NCBI GenBank assembly: GCA_032207245.1
Contig: CM063503.1
Span: 103,303,004 to 103,367,003, forward strand
Direction of reading: 5' to 3'
Length of the DNA: 64,000 nt
Source: Pardosa pseudoannulata
Taxonomy: Eukaryota; Arthropoda; Arachnida; Araneae; Lycosidae
A program made the position numbers and the translations under genes. Positions 11,240 to 26,419 of the stretch are shown here, in pieces. The number at the start of each line of letters is the position of its first letter. Positions within the stretch are counted from its first letter, which is position 1. The notes under the pieces were generated by a model that saw only the letters and a list, made by a program, of their open reading frames with translations, did no database searches and was not told where the DNA came from.

Positions 11240-14200
11240 TCGGGAAATGACGGAATGACGAAACGAGCAACACCTGTGATAGACTGTGTGCTTCCGTCAT
11301 CCCGACAGCACTCAGAATCTTCTATTGGTCTTCTGGAAGTCATAGAAACACGTCTAGCCTGAAAAAAATTCGTACGAATGCTCTATCCAGAATTTGTTTT
11401 TGTCCTAAAATTAACCAAATTTTGTTATCAAATATACAAAGTATCCCAGCAACACTTAAATCTCTCATTGAGAATGCAATTTATTTGCAAATAATCTAGA
11501 AAGTTTCCTGGTTTCGGAAAATGCATGAAATTTTTTGTTTTTTATATAAACCAAAGTTTTATTTAATTTTATTTTTAAATAAAAACCACACCTTAAAAAA
11601 TCAAATATAAGTTTAACATAAAAATCTGTAAAACTAAAAATATGGCTAACATTTGGAAAAAATAATTGGTCCCACAAAAGCATTAGGTTTTATACTCTTC
11701 ATACACTTTATCAAAAACCAGGAAACATGTAGATTTATTTCCGAAGAAATTTCATCCTGAACAAAATATTTTAGGGCTGCTGGATGTCTGAGATTCAGTG
11801 TATATTTAATAACAAAACTTGCTTGACTTTAGGACAAATGAACAAAATCTAGTTATACATTCTACAGCTAAAAACTGGATTTTAGGACAAACAAAATCTG
11901 ACTTTTGGTACACACCATACATTTAAATTTTATGTATATTATGTGAAATTAGATTTTATGATAAAAAGTGCTTCAAAAAATAAAACTTTAGCTGCATATA
12001 AATTATTTTGAATACCACAGCATAGAAAAAAAAAATGCATTTTGTGAGCACGCTATTTTTTTATCAGAAAAATTTTAGAACTGACATACATACACACATA
12101 ATACATATACATACATATAATTTATCTGTTTGGATATATTTTACTTCTATCACTTAAAAGCCATTAAAAGTTTAAAAAAAGTTAAGAAAAGTTAAAGAAA
12201 GCTAAGTACAAGTTTTTAAGAAAGATTTTAAGAACTATTTTTTTAATTAATCTGAAAATTACTATTAAAATAGTGCAAATTATACCTGCTGGGTTAGTTG
12301 AAACCATATGCATTTTGTTTAAGTTCTCATAGACAGTCAAAGAATTAAGAAGTGATTCTGTAATTAATAGACATAAAATATATAATAGTACTGATTTTAT
12401 AAAAAATTATATAAATATATTTGAAATATTAACAATTAAATCTAAATTATAACTGCAATTGTACCCAAACACTTAGCTGAAATTTGATGTTGCTCATTGT
12501 ATGTTGCTACATAACAAAGCATTTACTTATTATTACACTTTGAAAGAAATCTTCATAAAAAACATAAGAACTGAGCATTTTAGTTTTTTTTATTTAATGC
12601 GACTGCCTTACATGATAGTAAATCAAAAATGATAATAGAATTGAATAACTAAAGCTTTTTTATGTATTCATAAGTCAAGGTAAATGTAGAAAAATCCAAA
12701 TTAGAGAAGAAAAAATACCAATAAAAAATTAGTACAGAAAAATTCAGTGGCAATTGAAAAATTAGGTATTATTATAGACTCTAGACAATTATTTACACAA
12801 TGGAAATTGTAGACTGACCATATACCTAATATTTCAGTAAAATGTAACGTCTTAGTTAAATGTAATAGAAAAAATTGTATACCTTTATTCATTGTTTTTT
12901 TTTCCTGAAGAGTTTCATATATTTCAGATTTCACTAAAAATTAATTTTAAACACAATTGGAATGCCAGTGGCAAAAGGCAATTTTATGAGTTATAATAAA
13001 TATATTTATATCTAAATAATAAGAAAAATGCTGACATTCGAGTTTATGTAAACTTTACAAGATTAAGATTAAACTGTAATTTTAAATTAAAAATATTCTA
13101 AAATGACCAGTTAAAGTTTTTTAATTTAAATTATAAAAATAAGTAGTTCCAAAAAAGGGGTACAAAAGAAACAAAAAAGAAGCTTTTAGTTATTGTGAAC
13201 AGTTTTACTAAAGCCATTAAGTTTTAAATTAGAAACAATTCTATGTTATTATAAAAGATAATAAAGAATACATTTTTACCTAACACAGTATTTTTAACAT
13301 GTATATTTTTTCAATTTTATTGAAGATAAAATTTGAAAAACAAATTACTTTTTTACTAAATTTTGAAAACACTAATTAGAGAGTATTAATGGAAATACAA
13401 TGTAACTATTATCTAATTGAAAATGTACACTTTTTTAATAACAGAACACAAGGGCTATGAGAACATAAGATTCATTTCTAAGCTTGTAATAGCTAATGAT
13501 GATGCTTTTTAGGAGTTTAAATACAAATTAGAAATATTTAAAAGTTTCTTTCCTATAAATACTGTTTCTGTGTGATGTTCAGTTTGTACTTTAACAAAAT
13601 TTGAAATTAAAACTATGCTACCATCTTTTAAACTATATATATTATCAGATTTTATTGTGAAGAGAACAGTTTCCAAAGTTATTAAATTCAGTAGTGTTTA
13701 CATTAGGAAAGTTTGAATTATGAGATATGTCAATAATAACATTTATATGTGTGATTTGACAACATTATTCAAATTACGGAATTCTTGTTTACATACAATT
13801 TTAGAAAACATGATTATCCAATTCACTCACCTTAACTCCTTAAAAGAAAGATTTGAAGACAAAATTATACGCGCGAGAAGTTACATAAAATGGAGTGGAA
13901 TGATTTTCTTAATAACGCATGCGCAAATGCTCTTAGAATCTACGTATAATCTACGTACCATTCTGGTAGGAATTTCTTCCAAAAAACGTTGAATTTATGT
14001 TCATACATTACCTTATGCTTTATGTTCAGATTTCGTTGCTTAAATTTCCAATTTTGAACATGTTGGTTAAATTTACGTTAGTCAATGACAACAATGGGAC
14101 TTCACTTCCGAGTATGGGACGTATTTTGGACAAATGAAACAAGAATGGGATGAAATAGGAACGTATGTGCTGTGTGGGTACAACCCTTTACATTCTGTGT

Positions 14201-14859
14201 CTAATTTGAAGTGAATTTGACTGAATATTACTTTGGACTCACAACTATATATGCATATGTGTTCTTTGATGTTTTTGATCATTGTAAATAGATAAGCGAT
14301 AATAAAAATAATAATATTAAAAAAAGGTGAAAACGTGATCATTTTCGGATTATTGGATTTTGGATAGTTGAATATTCGCTTTTGAATACTTTTGTTTCCT
14401 CCCCTTGTTGAAACTTCCAAGTTACGCTCCTGGTTTCATGTCATAAGCCAACTCTCGACCCCTTAAATCATGAAGTCATTATGTTCTTAAACGACACTGT
14501 ACTTTATTCACATCTATTCAGAACTTTATGCAATCAAGAGTTTACACATATAAAGTTCATTTTTTTATATTTGTTTCATAATTAAGTAAAAAAAAAAATT
14601 TATTCTTCAGAACCTTCTTGTCACATGATAGCAATAGCTCTAGTTTCTGCATTTCATAAAATAAACACTAATCGAAGCACTTTTCAAGATTTATGATTTT
14701 AATTACTTAATAAAATTTAAATTAGCTAATTTTTTCTCTTTCAAATCCAATATTTAACTAATTTCTCATGAGTTTTTCAATATCTTTTTAATGAATCATT
14801 TTCATTCCGAAGAAGAGAAAGAAGGGTTGTTTAGTCCAGCTGTCGGAACTTGCAAGCAT
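11240..14859. other. AT-rich upstream flank, no gene recognised
   Basis: Long AT-rich stretch with poly-A/T runs. ORFs at 11465-11683, 12701-12934, 13720-13992 and 14082-14420 are of low complexity or lack family motifs. No repeat family member was recognised. Confidence 0.55.
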
Positions 14860-15002
14860 TTGTGCTTTGGGACGTCAGTTTGTTGTTGGAACATGCATAT
14901 TGTTCTCGATGCGTTAGCTTGAAAAGCTAATGAATTGAATGTTTTTGGTTTTATTATTTGCTGAAATTTCTTTTGTGTTACGTTTGCATTTTAGCCTTAA
15001 TC
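14860..15002 (+). promoter_or_regulatory. Putative promoter and 5' UTR of the RAD23-like gene
   Basis: Immediately upstream of the start codon the sequence becomes less AT-rich. It contains TCAGTT at 14875-14880, which fits the arthropod initiator consensus TCAKTY, overlapping a GACGTCA CRE-like motif. No TATA box is obvious. The TSS position is inferred. A 5' UTR intron ending at the TTTGCATTTTAG just before the ATG cannot be excluded. Confidence 0.35.
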
Positions 15003-15068
15003 ATGCTTGTTACCCTGAAAACCCTTCAAGAGGATATATTTACTGTTGAAATTGACCCTATGCAAACA
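15003..15068 (+). CDS. Rad23: RAD23-like exon 1 (UBL, part 1)
   Basis: 22 codons from ATG to ..DPMQT, ending in phase 0 at a perfect GTAAGT donor. They encode the first beta strands of the ubiquitin-like domain (VTLKTLQEDIFTVEI). Confidence 0.93.
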
Positions 15069-18000
15069 GTAAGTTTTTTTTAGTACTGTAAGTGTTGTGT
15101 TATGAACCTTACTAGTAAAACTAGTTATTTTAAGTACCTATTCTATGTGTGTACGATTTGCTCATGTATTTTAATTTCCCTATATTAACATTTTTAATCA
15201 CGGTTGTGTATTTTATATTTGTCATTCTAGAAATGATTGCGATATGTTTTTTTTTTCTTAATATTTTCTGAGGCCTTTTATTAGTCTTTCCATTTAAACA
15301 TGATCTGCGATTGAACTTCTTACTTTATTTCGAATGTGATTGTGAAATTGTGACGTTAGTTCTGGAAAATTCTAGTAATTTTTATCCCGAGTATTCTCGG
15401 TAGTTAGTCATGGTGCCATTTGCAATCGTAATCTTCATTGTTTAAGCCTAATTTATTGTATAAACTTATAAAATTTTTTTAAATTTTAGGCGGAATTTAT
15501 ATTCTTTTTGGAATACTTATGCATAATGTATATGTATGACAATTTGTACCATCTATCTATGTAGTGGAGATCCTATGAAACATCTCCAGAAATTGAAACT
15601 TTTCTTTTTGTATCATTGTTATTCACTGATAAACTGTGTAAATATAAATTATTCACTATGACTAGTTATTTTATAAAGATCATCCATTTATAAGTCATAT
15701 AATCATTGATTATTTTATATTGCAGATATAAAATTTTTGAATTGAAAGAAATTTCAGTATAAGGGTATTTTTATCTCCTGACAAGTTTGAGGTGGAAAAA
15801 GCTATAAAACAAATTAGAAATGTTTTTATTTATGTAATGGCTTTATAAATTGATAGGAGCTATAAGTTTTTGAAGCAGGATTACAGAAGATTTTGAAATT
15901 TACTTTAGCTTCATAAATATTACATTTCAGGAAATTGATCAAAAAGTGTAGTTTGAATGGCTGTATTTCTAAATGATTTGTATTACTTGTGTAGCTTTCT
16001 TGTACAAGTCATTAAAATTAACTGTATAGTTAAGATAACTTGCCACTGAAGATTTAAAAAAAAATTAAAGATTTATTAAATTAGTAGTGTATAAAATCAT
16101 TAGTTATCTACAGCTTTTCTGTAAGTTAATGCCTAAATTTTTACATATTTGGATGGTTATAAGTTTATAGTTTTTAGCTTTAATATTGAAAGTTATAAGG
16201 AACAAAATAGAAGACAAACACTATGCACTATTTTTTGGAGTAACCAATTTTTTTTTTAAATCTTGACATATTTCTCGTTTTAGGTTAAATATTTTAAGGA
16301 GAAAATTGAAAAAGTCAAAGGAGATGATTTTCCTGCTAAGAATATGAAGTTGATGTATGCAGGTATGTATTTTTACTAATTTAAGAATTTAAATAGGACT
16401 AATGAGGTAGTGATTCTCTTTAGAGTCGCTTCAACTAGTAGAATAATGGCACAGATGCAGTACTATTCCCTGGTAATCTTTTGTTTGTTTTGTGCTGTGT
16501 GGTGACTTTTCCGTAGTATTTTTTAGTTGCATAATTAACAGAACTGAGAAATAGTGAAATGTTTTTGGCTTACATGTGTATGTATATTTGTATTTTATTC
16601 AGATATTTACATGTAACCCATAATGTCTGTCGATTTAAAATTATTTTGTAACATTTGTAATTGAAAAGTTTCTATAATCAACCTGGTCATATTAATGTGA
16701 CCACTTTACTTTTTGACATTTTTTAGATTTTCTAAAAAAACTATGTGATTTGACGAGTAATAAATGCATTGCCTCACAGATTCTTGTAAAAGATGTTACC
16801 AGTTCATAAAGTAGACCTACCAAAGATTTAAGAACACATAGAAATTGGTTTATCCAGTACCCTATTTTAAAGTCTGAGAAATGCTAAATTCAGGAACAGT
16901 TTTAATTTATAATTCTAACATTTTTCTCAACATGTGAATATTTAACATTGGTTTTTTGGGGAGTACCCAGTGTCCCATTTAGGGGAAACCGGGGTAAAAT
17001 GGTCAACTTTTGTGAATTTTGAGTATTTGCTCTCAAACTAATGATTTTTTGAATCTAAAAATATATATGCACATTGCCTATATATAAGGCTTTATATTAC
17101 ACTCAGTCAAAACCAATTATTATAATTACATTTATAATTTTTTTAATAGCATGTGACAAAGTGGACCAATTTTACCCCGACCCCAGGGTAAAATGGTCAT
17201 CACAATATCTTGAACATTTCCGAGCGATTCATCAACATTGTCAGGGAAATGAACACATTTTGATTAGGTTTTTGCCTTATAAATTCGTAATCTTCATCAT
17301 TTTTTCCTGTTATTAAACCAACCAAATGAACCACTTTCTTTTTTGTCAAAAATTTAACCAAAACATTCTTGCCAATTTTTTAATTCATTATCAGAATTAG
17401 CATCATGCTGTGAATTGCTTTCTTTATCACTGTGTTAAGTATCACTATAAACAGACATATTTTCCGAATCACTCGAACTTTCTGATCCACATAAATTTTC
17501 TTTATTTGCTTTAAAATTCAGTTTTATCCTTTTTCTGCTTAGTTAAGACTAACATTTTTCTAAATTCTTCCTATCTTTAACTAAAGCAGCATTTTTCTGT
17601 TTTAATTTTTTCTCTTCCTGCTCTTTGACATTTTTTCAATCGTTTTCACTGGTGTATCAGTTAGAATTTTTGATGCACCCTTCTTTCGTTTCTTTGTTGT
17701 CTTGCTCATGCTAGCTTTTGCCAAGGGGCGTAATTCAAAAGGTGATATTGTTTTCAACTGATGATTTTCACTTTGTACTGATTGTGATGTATTTGGTTGC
17801 TGATTACCTGTGCTTGGTTGACGATCAGCTGTACTTGTTAATTCAAAATCTGGTGACGGTTGATCAGTCACATATGATGAGAGATATTGGATATCCTCAA
17901 AGACATTTTCATTGAATTGCCATATATCTGTTACTTTAAATCCTGCATGTTTTTTAAAGTATCACACATAAAATCAATTTAGAAAGCATTACAGAAATAT

Positions 18001-21000
18001 ATATAAAAAAAAAAAAAAAACACAACCTGGAAAATGGACCATGGTCCATTTTACCCCAGGTTCTGGTGGTCCATTTTACCCCATGTGTAATTCTGACAAA
18101 AAGTGTCAGAAAAAAAGAACTAATCTTATATTAAATTGTTTTAGCTACATTAAATATAATAATACATCATCTTAGCTCTTTATTGTGAGAAGTTAAATCC
18201 TCCAAATCACAATTCTTAAATGAAGAGAAGAAGATATATTATGATGAAAATATTTACTTCTGACTACCACAAATCAACTTTCTAGAATAAAATGGCTAAA
18301 TTGTCAGCTAAACACACAATTACACATTCATTTTCAAGACTGCAGTGCTGTCATCTATGTATCAAAGTATTAAACATTAAAAATAATAAATAAAATAAAT
18401 AATAGGGGATGGTCCATTTTACCCCGGTCTCCCCTAAATTAAAAAATAAATTTAACTATCACACCTGTTATATTTTTCTTTCTGACACCAAATGTAATTT
18501 CTAAAGTTTTCATTAAAGTATCAATTTTAAACTACTTTTAAGACAACAATTTTAACTATTTTTCTTGGAATAATGGAAGATTTAAATGGATTTTAATTAA
18601 AAGTAATAAACAGATATATCTCGAATCCAATTGATCTACCCCATCCAAAAAATAATTTCTGAATGAATTTTATTATATTTTCATTCTACCTTTTTTTTTC
18701 TATTTCATATGTTTATATATATATATATGAAGAATTTTATATTTTTTGGAAAGATGTGTAAATTGAATCTTTATATTTGTATTTAATGAAGAACAAATTT
18801 TTATTTCATGTAGAACATCTTTTATGTTTATTTTGTACTTTGTTTTCTGGAACAAAGTTGAAGCTTAATATATTTGAAACACTCACTTCATTGACTGAAT
18901 AGATAGAAAAATTAGAAATATATAGACTGAATACAGAATTTTAGAATTATAAACAAGATAACTTTCAAAAAGTTCAGTTAAAAGAATTCTTTTCTAGATC
19001 AGAAATTTCAGGCCCTGTTATTGCTGAAATTGATTCCTACTAGGAGAGTAGAATCTTTTTCTCTTTTTATTGCACATATTTGCATACAAATTTAAAAGCT
19101 ATGTGGTATGACACATTACATGGCGATTTCTATTATATGCAAAAGGAAAATATCTTTCCCTGTAAAAAGTTTTTAGTATACTTGTTTGTGGGATTAATTT
19201 CTTTATTGTATTGAAATTATTATAATAAATATGTCTCAACTTTTAGTTATGAAGGAAAGAATTAAACAATTTTGTATGTGAAAAATCTAAACATTTTAGA
19301 ATTAAGCATTCTTAATTAAATTGTGTTTTATTGAAAAATGCCATTGAATTTCTAATTGTCTTTTGAATATTGTCAGCATTTCATTTTAAATTAGATTCAT
19401 TTTGAATTCTGAGAAACTTTTTTAATCTGTAAGACTAAATACTAATATTCCTTTTATGATAACTGAATGGAAAGGTGCTGTCTTTCATTACTGAAGTCAG
19501 TAGGATCGAATCTGGTTGCTGGTATGAATATTAGTGGCCACATAGAATCAGTTTTAAATATCAGGTCTCAGTCTCACTGTAGCCCTCATGTTATAAAAAG
19601 TAGACTGTAGTAATCTAAATCAACCGTTTCATAATGTTTGTTTCTTTTTCAATTGCTAAGTTTCTATTCATCTGCAAGCAAATCAAAGGGAGTGATCATT
19701 AGAAGTATATCTGCTATTTTGATATCTTCATAGGAAATTCTTTTGTATTGATGTTTAAACAAAGTTCTTTAGAATAAAATTCTGTATTATACAGCTCTTA
19801 AAAAAATACTTTACAGCAGCAGTAAAATATTCCATTATAGAATTTTATAAACAACTTGCCATATTTTTCTGATGGTTGACCTATTTCATTTACTTATCAG
19901 TTTTATAACATCTGATAAAAATGCAAAAACGATCATCTGTAAATTTTTCACTTGAAAAAGCAGCAGAGAATTTACAAATTCTGTTCATAAATTCATAAGT
20001 ATTTTGAAATCCATGCATGCACTGAAAGTTCTTGTTAAAATAATGCTGTAAAAGTTGTACACTCATAACTAATGTTTCAGCATTGATTTCCCTATCAAAC
20101 ATACCTTTAAACAAAGTATATATATATATATATTTAATCAGATATTATTTAAATGTAAAGCTTTTGTAATTCATTTTATTAAAAAGAAACATGTTGGTGC
20201 TTGTTCATTTTCCCCTTAAAAACTTTTAAATTCTCATTTGATACCTTTGCAAAAATGCATTGTTTTATGCTTCTAGTAAAAAAAATGCTTACTAATAAAT
20301 GCTGAAAACAAAAAGACTCAGCTAGTGTTATAATCATTTATGGCTCTAAGCAAAATGTCTGCAGATATAATCACATTCATGCCAGAATAATTACTTTAGA
20401 ATTCTAGTCTAAATTTTTTATAAAATTTCATTTTTCTTTAACAGGGAAGTTTCTTGTTGATAACAACAGAGTCAGTGATTATAATGTTGAAGAGAAGAAG
20501 TTCGTTATTGTAGTTGTTAAGAAGGTAAGACTTTTTTTGCATACCTAGGTTTGAATATAAGAGTATCTTTGTTAAAGGATTTATATTTTCTATTATATTT
20601 CTCTTATGAAAGTAATTTATTTCTCATGTACATAAAATTGCAATATAATGAATAGTTTTTTATTAATTACAAACTGTTGCTGTTATTTTTATATGAACAA
20701 AAACTGCTTCATATAATCATGTTTATGATTGTGATATTACAAAATGTCTTAGCTGAACAAAATGTGTAGTGTAAGCTGTTCTGAAGTATCATCACAAGCT
20801 TTTATAAAATATGCTTTGGATATAAATTCTGTGTAAATAAAGTGTAGATGACTTTGTGCTGTTATTTAGGGTGTAATGTCAGTCATCTATATGGTGGTCA
20901 TTTAAAACCGAGAGATGTATTGAGAATATACATGTGAGGTCACAGTAGCAGCATTCTGTGTATCTCAACTCTGAAGGCAAAGCATTTGCCTTTTTCCCAT

Positions 21001-24000
21001 TGCTTTCCTACAGGTCTTGTTTGAGTATATTTTTTAAATATTTATTGTATTTACTTGTGCTTTGTTTTCTTAAAATACATGTTAATTACAGTGATTAAGA
21101 TTATATTTTAGAGATATAAAATTTCATTTTACAATATTTTCAAAATTGGACATATATTATCTGATTACAAAAAACTAAAATCGTTATTCTTACCAGCTAT
21201 AACATAATTAAAACGATCTTTAGATTTTGTGCTCTGATCTGAAAATTTATGCAGATATGCACCAATATCAGCCTTAACTGCTGGCCAAAATCACGTGGGA
21301 TTGCCAATCTGTAATGTACTGACCATCATATGGTGAATATAATAGTAATTATATTCAGTTTAAAGAGTCCATAGTACCTTTTAAGCTGAAAACTCTTCAT
21401 TTATAACAGTCTGATTTTCATTTATTGTAGATAAAAAAAAAAAAAAAAGTTCTGCTCTGGCTAGACTAAAACTCATTGATCATTAATAGGGTCTCACTTT
21501 GTAAAAATTATTTAGATGTGTTAATTGAAGCAAAAACATAAAATATAATCAAATAAAAAAATTTTAGAACAGCTCACTCTCAAAATATGCTTTGAGATAT
21601 TTAAGTTTAAAAACTAATTCTTTATATTAAAAAATAGAAGTTAATAATCTCTCATATTTTATAAACTTAAATTATATCAATATGAATATATATTATTTTA
21701 TAGTATGATAAAAGTTAATATAAAATTATTTCTTAATATCTAAAAGAATTAAAAACTTAAAAAGGCAGTTACTTTACAAAGGCTTCTTCAGTTTAGGATT
21801 CCCTTTGATTTTGAATCTTTATTTATATTTACCATTGTCAAGTATGTTAGTTTTCTTACATATGGGAACCCAAGGTTTTTCCAACCTCAATTGTATATAA
21901 AATTTTTGTATACAGTTCTAAGTATTTGAATACTGATAGTTTGTGTTTTTTATTATTTTAATATGTAATATTTATGCTTTTTATTGCTCTTATAGATGTT
22001 TTTTACTGCCATCTCTTAATTCGCATGTTGGCATTATTGGTGGCAAAAAAATATTGCAACAAGGCACCTTAAACTGCATTTTCATCTTTAAAAATTTTAG
22101 ATTTACAGAATAAAAAATTTTTTTTCAATTTGATATAAAAAATTAAGTTTATAATATACATAGTTCAAAATTTATCTTGCAGATGAGTAAAATTCATTTC
22201 TTCTCTTTAGTATACATTTTCATGTTTTTACTAATTGCTACTTGAAATGACACATTATAAAAATTTAGAAGGTAGGTCTCTGTTAAAGAGCTTGTAAAAA
22301 ATTATTTTAAAAGGAGATTTTTTTAAATTTTACGATGAATTGAATAAAAGGCACAATGAAAATTTTAAAATTCAAAAGGTACTATATACCCTTAGTTTTG
22401 ATATATAGTCCTTATATGAAAAGCACAACTTTTCCATGTAAATAAAGAAAAATCAGTTTAAGTAGATATAATCAATGTTAAAATGCATAGGAACCAATGT
22501 CCTAATTGCTCCTATATTTTGTGTACAAAGAGTTGAGTTGCAGTCAGCACTGAGATTTGTTAGCAAACATGCACATTTTGTTTCATGCCATGTTATTGTT
22601 GAATGTTGGGAAGTATTAACATGTTATAAAAAAAGTAATAAAGAAGTCATTATTCATCTTTTTTATTAAAACATTTTAATAATTTGTATCTAAGCAGGTT
22701 TTGTTGAGGATCATCAAAAACAGTGTTTTAAAATGTGGACTAGGATGTCAAATTTGATAATATGAAATTCATATTAATTTTATCTGGGATTACCACTAAG
22801 TTATTTCGCTTGCCTCATTTACATACAAATGAAGTAGATTCATGGGAGCAAGAAAAGTAAGGTAAAGCTAGGTATTTTATTATATATTGAAAAAGTTAGA
22901 TTTAATAGTAATTTAATAGTATCACATTCTTGTAAAACACAAGAAAAAATACCCTGTAGCCACAAAAATTAAAGGACAGATTCTAAAATTTTTGTAGATT
23001 TCTTTAAGGAGGTTGAATTTACATTTTAAAGATAATGAAGAAAGGTTATCCTTAATTTGGTTCAATTCCTTATGCATTCAAAAGTTTTTTTTGCATATAA
23101 AGCATTTTAAAATTATATTTTTATAAATGGGAATTGCTCAAGGAAATCACAAACCTTAGATTTACAGATTATCAAAATTTTAAATTAAAACACCAAAAAA
23201 GTATAATAGTTGATATCAATAATAGTTGATATATAAGTAGGAACCTCTCTAAATTTTGGTTTTTATTTTAAGATGTCCAAGACAGCCTAGACTAATGTAA
23301 AATCCTAACTTTCAAAAGTTATTTTAGAAAAGTGAGCTTATTTTTACATAAGAAAAAGTTTGTATGTAAATCGAGACTTAAAAGATTTCAGCTATACATG
23401 GGATGAACACCAGAAAAATAAATTCCCTGAGGAAGTTATATTTAATAAAGTACATGTTGAATATGTTGAAAATCTTGTCACAGAAATCCTCTTCCAAACG
23501 GGGTATTTCAAAATATAACTGTGGAAAGAATGAGTTAAGGGGATGAAAACTTTTGCAGAAATCCTCTGCCAAATGAGATTTCAAAACAAGTGAGGAAAAA
23601 ATGAGTCCAAAAATGATTAGCGATGCTCCAAATATTATAAGCTTCTCAGTTATACATCTTTTTTCTTCATTCTCATGACAGTCATTTCAGAGGTGACTAA
23701 TATAGTCATCTTTTAAATGACTCAAGGGATTGAAAAAAAAAAAAGTTTTGTAACTGAGAGAAGCTTGCAATATTTGAAATATTGTTAATCATTACTGTAT
23801 TTTTATAATTTTTTTCTAGTGCTTTCATAATGGAAAAATTTGAAATCAGCATATGACTACACCAACTTTTAGTAACTATTATGGGGCTAGTATGAATTTT
23901 GAAATAAGATATGCGAGTATAATAGAGTAAAATTTATTACAACTATTTCTTAATACATATTCTCATCAGTATAATACAAAGCAGTAATTTATGGAAGTCA

Positions 24001-26383
24001 CTATTATTTAGATATGTTTCGATTCCTGAAATTTGAGTATCATATAACAGTAAATCAAATTTTTGTTGAATTTCGTAATGTTATAACTTTATTTTACCTT
24101 TTTTATTTTAAAGCTTTTAAAATTGTGGACAATAAGTATTTATTTTTTAATGTTTTAAGTTGTGATATGCAAAATAATTATTCAGGCATCTTATGTAGTA
24201 TTTTTAAGTGTGGTTCTGAAATCTAATCAAAGGGCTAAATTTTAGCTATCTGTAAGTGTTATGTAACATTTTTAAAAAAATGTTTTGTATCTTTTAGCCA
24301 AAGACAGCCATTGTGAAAGAGGAGGAACCAGAATCAAGTACTGATATGCCTAGTGATAGGAATGCTCTTATGAATGGAGCGAGAAACACGTAATTAATTC
24401 TTATTCTTTAAGTGCTTTTGTTTTAATCAATAGTATTTAATGTAAACTTAAATTGTTTGAATTTAAGATAAACCAATTTTTGAATTTAAAAATGTATGTT
24501 TAATCTGTTTTTTAATAGGAGCATAAATAGTACCATAACATAAAACATACTGGATATGACTAAAAAATAGTGGGGTTAATCTATAATCAAATAGTATGCT
24601 GATCTAGGTCAATTATCACATAGCCAAGATGCATATCTCCTGTCAATTCCTATCAGTAATAAACCTTGACTTCTTAGTTGGGCCTTTATGATCCTCATTT
24701 GTATAGTATCTTGCATCTGCAGCTTATTGGAAAAATGTTAAGTGTCTTTAAAAATGTATGATCTTAAATTTAATAAATCTAGCACAAAACTTATCGTTTA
24801 AGTATACAGGAAAGAATGTTTTTATAATACTTGTGTTTTGAGGGGTTGGTTCAAAGATGGCTGATCAGAAATTGGAGATGACATATGATGCTAATCATCA
24901 TCAAGCCTCACAGATTCCTGGCTGTGACTCTCAGTCAGAGCAAACCATCTTGTCTGTTGGTTGCCAGAGTTCTCCAATTGTTGACCCCTACGTTCTCGAG
25001 TAAGATTTTCCTATAGTCTAGCCATTTGGTTTGGGGTCTTCTCTTTTTCCTTCCTTCCAGTTTTGAAAAAATGGATGGATGAAAAATTGAAAATAATCAG
25101 TGTTCTGGTATTAAAAAAAAAAATCTTATAATACTTGCAGTTACTGAAACTATATAAATTGACAAAGAATCTATTCAGTAGATTTTGCATAAATATTGTA
25201 ATATGAGGAAAGTGTTCATACAGATGGCCCCAAACATTTGAACTGAAAGAGTCTTGAATGAACATTTTGTTGAATGGCCAGGCATGTTATCCCTGTGCTT
25301 TGAACACACTGAAAGTAGTAAGATTTGAAGCAGTGTAAGCTGTAAAAAAAAATGTGACATTAAAGATCATAAACATGGTTTCTGGAGATGACTTTAAGTA
25401 CTGTTTTGACCAATGGAAAATATAAATGGAGTTATGTAGGATTGTGGTGAAAGTGTATTGTGAAGGGCAAAGACAATGTTAAAATTATGAGGAATAAAAA
25501 ATAGTCTTATAGCATTAACTCAGTTATACCTTGTTTAGACCTTTGTGGCATGCTATATGAAATTTAAAAATTTGAGATCTAGATATATTTATTTTAGCTA
25601 AAATTATGTAGAATTTTTTCCTTATAAAGTTTCCTCAGTGGTTATATATGCCAAATAATGGCTGAATAGTTAGGGTGCTGGTCTTGGTATTGGTTCATGG
25701 ATTTGAATCCTATTGTGGCATGGATGTTCATAGCCATTCAGAATCGGCTTTAAGCAGTAGGTCCCAGTCTCATTAGCCCCTGTGTAGCAAAAACCATGAC
25801 CGTAGCGCTCTAAGTTAGTCACTATTTACTTCCATTAGCAACTGGCCAATGCCTTTCCCACTGTATCATATAAGCATTGGGAAGGCAAAATGTCTTTTTT
25901 ACAGCCTATATTTTTGTCATCATTTTTAGAAAAATTTTGATATCAAATCTAAATCTTTTGATATTAAAATTTTTTTATCATTTGTCAAAGTTTTATGTAT
26001 AATATATACATTGACAATGACAGCATAAATAGAAAATATAAATAATAAAATGGAAAAAACTTTCAATGCTACCATTTTCTGCTTTTATGTGAAATTTTGT
26101 ATAATGTTTAAGTTGATTGAATTGATTTCACAAATCCTGTTTTTTAGTGTAGTCTTGAACTGCTTTGGTAAGCTGTAATTTTTTTCCTGTTTTTATTCTT
26201 TTCAACAATTTGTATTGGATTTATAGCACCTAGGAAATCTTTATGCTATTTATCTTTTGTCCTCCCACTTTAGACATTAAATCTCCACTTTTATGCTAAT
26301 TATGTTTAGCTCCTTATAGATTTCAGATTTAAGAGTTTTTTGAACAGTTTTTTATTTAAATTTAGCTCCATTGAATCAATATT

Positions 26384-26419
<36 letters not shown>

